From positions 1-39,606 of the forward strand of contig JBJMSU010000053.1 in NCBI GenBank assembly GCA_045801465.1: 39,606 nt of DNA, in the 5' to 3' direction. Both the position numbers and the translations under genes were made by a program. This document shows positions 36,890-39,606 of this stretch, one piece after another. Numbering within the stretch: position 1 is the stretch's first letter; each line of letters opens with the position of its first letter. The DNA is from DATFWC01 sp045801465. Lineage in GTDB: Bacteria > Pseudomonadota > Alphaproteobacteria > Rhizobiales > Xanthobacteraceae. Under the pieces are notes generated by a model. It was not told where the DNA came from. It worked only from the letters and a program-made list of their open reading frames with translations, and searched no databases.

Positions 36890-37366
36890 CTACAGCTTGG
36901 GAATTCCAGCAGCGAACCAGTTACCGTTGGCGCCACTGACGATCAGCAGGACAGGAGTCGTGCAGGGCGTGGGCGGAACTGGCGCGAGAACCCCATCGAT
37001 GCGGAAATCGCCGTTAGCCTCCAGCGGCACGACGGCCGAATCGCTAGATGCGAGGCTGGCGCCGCAGAATAATCTTGCCTTCACGCTTTGACCACCGGGC
37101 GTGCCGATGTTGTCGGTGCCCCCCAGCAACAGGCCACGACCATCCACCGAGACCCTGCCATCGATCTTCACGTCCACGATCAAGCGGGAAATGACCCACG
37201 GCACACCGCCGGGGTTCACACCACGAACGATGTTCGCCGCCGGGCCGGCCCGCACCGGGACCACACCGATGCCGCCATCGAAGCGCACCAGCGGGCTCTG
37301 GGCGTTCGCGGCGAGCGGAAACGACAGCGCGACAGACAGCAGACAGGCAGAGAGTGCTTTGTTCAT
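36890..37366 (-). CDS. Secreted protein of unknown function
   Basis: A 158-residue protein with a clear signal peptide (MNKALSACLLSVALSFPLAANAQ, cleavage after about residue 23). The mature part is beta-rich and glycine-rich (RFDGGIGVVPVR, VNPGGVPWVISRL, VDGRGLLLGG). It contains two cysteines, in LFCGASLASS and PTPCTTPVLL, which could form a disulfide. There is no transmembrane or catalytic motif. I do not recognise the family. It is convergent with the chimeric frame, and a half repeat element lies upstream. Confidence 0.75.
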   Translation of the reverse strand: MNKALSACLLSVALSFPLAANAQSPLVRFDGGIGVVPVRAGPAANIVRGVNPGGVPWVISRLIVDVKIDGRVSVDGRGLLLGGTDNIGTPGGQSVKARLFCGASLASSDSAVVPLEANGDFRIDGVLAPVPPTPCTTPVLLIVSGANGNWFAAGIPKL

Positions 37367-37403
37367 GAAGGTCCTCCCGTGATTCGCGTGCGATGAATTT
37401 CAC

Positions 37404-37436
37404 GATGGGTTTCGCTGCGCTCGACGCATCCCTACG
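37404..37436. repeat. Half-copy of the GATGGGTTTCGCT palindromic repeat
   Basis: GATGGGTTTCGCTGCGCTCG continues to CATCCCTACG and matches the right arm of the element at 4482-4562, without an inverted partner nearby. It lies 38 bp upstream of the secreted-protein gene. The remainder of the 267-bp gap to 37634 contains an AT-rich patch (GAATAATATTTT near 37510) and one short signal-peptide-like frame. Confidence 0.6.
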
Positions 37437-37560
37437 CATCTCGCATGCAACCCCCGATCGGGGGTATGTGCGCCCTGATCAACCCCACAACCAGAACGCT
37501 ATTCCCGGGTGAATAATATTTTCGGTCGATCGCAGATGGGGATCAGGGCGGCCCTGGGCA

Positions 37561-37683
37561 ATGTTTCTGATTGGCGCGGGCTTCTGGCTTTGCAGCGTCG
37601 TCCTGGTGCTGGGAGCGGCCCCCGGCGCCGCCGTCAACTCACCAATCGCACCTGCCCCGCTTCCGCCACGTCGTAGCCGGTGA
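37561..37683 (+). pseudogene. Short signal-peptide-like frame, possible gene remnant
   Basis: A 40-codon frame begins MFLIGAGFWLCSVVLVLGAA and then PGAAVNS, which reads like the N-terminal membrane or signal segment of a small exported rhizobial protein. It loses that character at about residue 25 and stops inside the 3' end of the opposite-strand regulator. It may be the 5' stump of a deleted gene, or coincidence. Confidence 0.25.
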
Positions 37684-38521
37684 GCTCGCGCGCACGCTCG
37701 GCGAAGGTTTTGGTGCGCAGGAACGCGAACAGGGCCTGCTGGGCTGGCAGGAAGTAGTCGCGCTGGCGCAGCACGAGGTCGAAGCGCTCCCACACGAGCG
37801 GAACGAAGTCGAGGTTGGCGCTGCGCGCGACCGAACGGGTCGCGATCCCGCAATCGGCGCGCGCCGCCTGCACCGCCTGGGCGATGTCGGGTCCGGTGGC
37901 ACATGGCGGCGTGATTTTTGCCAGAGCAGCGGGCGAAAGGCCGTCGCGCCGCAACAGCGCCATCAGCAGGAGCTGAGCGCCCGCCCCTTGCGGCCGCAAG
38001 GCGATCCTGGCGTGGCCCTCCGCCACCGAGCGAAGGTCGGAGAGCCGCAGCGGATTGCCCGGCGCGACGATGAGCCCCTGCTCGCGCCGGGCAAATGCGA
38101 TCACGACCGCGTCGTGCAGACCCGGCGCCGCGGCGACGGCATCCAGATTGGCGGTGTCGTCGTCGCCATCGAGACGGTGCAGATGGATCGCCGCCGCCGC
38201 CACCTCGCCCCGGACCAAGCGCCCGAGCCCCGCTTCGCTTCCTTCCGGCAGGCTGGCGAGCCCTGAGCCGCTCTCGCGCAGCGTCGATTCCAGCAGCGGA
38301 TCGTGGCTGCCGCCGACGATCGGCGGCGCCGCCGCCGGCACAAAGCCGGCCGGTCGCGCCAGCCCGGCCGCCAGCCAGCGGTCGAGCGCCGCCTTGGGAA
38401 ACAGCCAGCGTCCCGTCACCTTGGTGCAGGGCACCGCGCCATTGGCAACCAGCTCGTAAAGCTTGCGTTCGCTCAGCCGCAGATAGGCGGCCGCTTCATC
38501 GGTATTGAGCAGATCAGCCAT
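37634..38521 (-). CDS. HTH / periplasmic-binding-like one-component regulator (tungstate/molybdate context)
   Basis: A 295-residue cytosolic protein. Residues 1-52 form an excisionase/MerR-type winged helix (LLNTDEAAAYLRLSERKLYELVANGAVPCTKVTGRWLFPKAALDRWL). The remainder (about 75-290) resembles a periplasmic substrate-binding domain (GGSHDPLLESTLRESG, HLHRLDGDDDTANLD, FARREQGLIVAPGNPL, GAGAQLLLMALL) without a signal peptide. Such fusions are found beside tungstate or molybdate ABC transporters and are thought to sense the oxyanion or a pterin cofactor. It is divergent from the permease gene with 75 bp between starts, where both promoters must lie. Confidence 0.85.
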   Translation of the reverse strand: MADLLNTDEAAAYLRLSERKLYELVANGAVPCTKVTGRWLFPKAALDRWLAAGLARPAGFVPAAAPPIVGGSHDPLLESTLRESGSGLASLPEGSEAGLGRLVRGEVAAAAIHLHRLDGDDDTANLDAVAAAPGLHDAVVIAFARREQGLIVAPGNPLRLSDLRSVAEGHARIALRPQGAGAQLLLMALLRRDGLSPAALAKITPPCATGPDIAQAVQAARADCGIATRSVARSANLDFVPLVWERFDLVLRQRDYFLPAQQALFAFLRTKTFAERARELTGYDVAEAGQVRLVS

Positions 38522-38596
38522 GAACAGACCTGCAGATTTATGCTGTCGCTCCTAGATTTGACTGATTTGGAAGCCGGTGCAACATCTTACCGCGCC

Positions 38597-39295
38597 ATGC
38601 CGGAAACTTCCGCCATCGATCTCCTGCTCTCCGCCGACCCGGCGCTGATGGCGATCGTCCGGCTCTCGCTCACCGTGAGCCTGATCGCGGCGGCCTGCGC
38701 GGCCATGATTGGTGTGCCGTTCGGCGCCTTGCTGGCGCTCACCCGCTTTCCTGGCCGGCAAGCCGTCATCGTCGTGCTCAATGCGCTGATGGGATTGCCG
38801 CCGGTGGTGGTCGGCCTCGCGATCTATCTTCTGCTGTCGCGCTCGGGGCCGCTCGGCTCGTTCGGGCTCCTGTTCACCCCGCAGGCGATGATCGTGGCGC
38901 AGGCCGTCCTGGTGACACCGATCATCGCCGCACTGGCGCGGCAGACCATCGAGGATCTGTGGATCGAATACCGCGACGAGCTGGCCGCCATGAACGTCGG
39001 ACCGCTGCGCCGGGTCGTAACGCTGATCCGCGACGCGCGCTTCAGCCTGGTCACGGCCCTGCTGGCCGGCTTCGGGCGGGCGGCGGCGGAAGTCGGCGCG
39101 GTGATGATCGTCGGCGGCAACATCGACGGCGTCACGCGCGTCATCACCACCGCGATCGCCCTCGAGACCAGCAAGGGCGACCTGCCGCTGGCCCTCGCGC
39201 TCGGCCTGATCCTGCTGGCCGTCGTCGGCGTCGTCAACGCCGCCGTCTCCGTCAGCCCCGGCCTCAAGGGCCAGGCCCTGAGCGGCGCCCGATGA
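38597..39295 (+). CDS. tupB: Tungstate/molybdate-type ABC transporter permease (TupB-like)
   Basis: A 232-residue inner-membrane permease with about five or six helices. It contains the permease-ATPase coupling loop EYRDELAAMNVGPLRRVVTLI, the stretch GFGRAAAEVGAVMIVGGNIDGVTRVITTAIALETSKGD, and the early LALTRFPGRQ and NALMGLPPVVVGLAIYLLLSRSGPLG, all typical of the TupB/WtpB group. ATG 38597 (MPETSAIDLLLSADP) matches the usual N-terminus; ATG 38540 would add 19 residues. A TTGACT just upstream might be a -35 box. Its stop overlaps the ATPase gene as ATGA. Tungstate versus molybdate cannot be settled here. Confidence 0.88.
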   Translation: MPETSAIDLLLSADPALMAIVRLSLTVSLIAAACAAMIGVPFGALLALTRFPGRQAVIVVLNALMGLPPVVVGLAIYLLLSRSGPLGSFGLLFTPQAMIVAQAVLVTPIIAALARQTIEDLWIEYRDELAAMNVGPLRRVVTLIRDARFSLVTALLAGFGRAAAEVGAVMIVGGNIDGVTRVITTAIALETSKGDLPLALALGLILLAVVGVVNAAVSVSPGLKGQALSGAR

Positions 39296-39606
39296 GCGAC
39301 GCCCTGCTCGACCTCGCCGGCGTCTCGGTCGCCTACGGGCCGGTGACGGCGCTGCGCGACGTCGCGCTGCGCATCCACCGCGGCGAGTTCGTCGCCCTGG
39401 TCGGCGCCAACGGCTCGGGCAAGACGACCCTGCTGCATGCGCTGCACGGCCTGGTGGCCCATGCCGGCTCGCGCCGCGTCGGCGCCGGCGGCGAGGCCCA
39501 GGCGATGGTGTTCCAGCGGCCCTTCATGCTGCGCCTCTCGGTGCGCAACAACCTGCGCGTCGCGTTGTGGCTGTCCGGGGTGCCGCGCGCAGAGCGACCG
39601 GGCCGC
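39292..39606 (+). CDS. tupC: ABC transporter ATP-binding protein (TupC-like), truncated by the window edge
   Basis: The first 105 residues of an ABC ATPase. It opens LLDLAGVSVAYGPVTALRDVAL, has Walker A GANGSGKTT near residues 38-46, and a Q-loop in AMVFQRPFMLRLSVRNNL. The signature and Walker B motifs lie beyond the edge. The 4-bp ATGA overlap with the permease indicates translational coupling and that the two form one importer. The solute-binding protein TupA is not seen in this window. Confidence 0.88.
   Translation, partial: MSDALLDLAGVSVAYGPVTALRDVALRIHRGEFVALVGANGSGKTTLLHALHGLVAHAGSRRVGAGGEAQAMVFQRPFMLRLSVRNNLRVALWLSGVPRAERPGR

Overview
The window reads as chromosomal DNA of a high-GC alphaproteobacterium, most likely order Hyphomicrobiales (Rhizobiales), near the Bradyrhizobium/Xanthobacteraceae-type lineages. 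The support is a rhizobial-style suf operon with an Irr/ICE-type operator, orphan Bug-family (tripartite tricarboxylate) receptors, a DipM/NlpD-like M23 peptidase, and three families of short palindromic intergenic repeats of a kind common in this order. The genus is inference. No rRNA, tRNA, CRISPR array, phage or complete IS element was recognised.

Left part (1-5.9 kb): the tail of an unidentified gene, an AI-2E-type permease and an agmatinase-family ureohydrolase that overlap by 4 bp on the minus strand, parE (topoisomerase IV subunit B) on the plus strand, and a secreted M20 carboxypeptidase convergent with it. Palindromic repeats occupy the gene-end gaps.

6.2-14.7 kb: a plus-strand pair encodes an exported protein that joins a carboxypeptidase-regulatory-like domain, a CxxCH haem-c motif and a streptogramin-lyase-like beta-propeller, followed 12 bp later by a Bug solute receptor. 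A minus-strand run follows: a second Bug receptor, an isoprenylcysteine-methyltransferase-like membrane protein, a class C beta-lactamase-family hydrolase, a secreted HEAT-repeat protein, and two adjacent metallo-beta-lactamase-fold proteins, one with a degraded metal site.

15-17.6 kb: a DEAD-box RNA helicase and a GGDEF diguanylate cyclase.

17.7-25.4 kb: a compact minus-strand Fe-S assembly operon in the order group I cysteine desulfurase, sufB, cupin, sufC, sufD, sufS, sufT, sufA. Several genes overlap by ATGA. Upstream I found a TTGACG-N17-TAACTA promoter whose start region is covered by a perfect 19-bp palindrome with 8-bp arms, matching the Irr-box (ICE) pattern. This suggests the whole operon, including the unexpected cupin, responds to iron or haem.

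25.4-36.1 kb: mostly housekeeping genes: alpha/beta hydrolase, M28 peptidase, OsmC, anmK, tyrS, a 1203-residue AsmA/YhdP-like envelope protein, a Bcp-type peroxiredoxin and an M23 peptidase.

36.1-39.6 kb: a small accessory patch. A UPF0175 antitoxin is followed by an in-frame chimera of a truncated PIN-like toxin and the C-terminus of a LysE/RhtB exporter, flanked by direct repeats, then an unknown secreted protein. At the right edge a HTH/periplasmic-binding-like regulator is divergent from a tungstate/molybdate-type ABC permease and a truncated ATPase.
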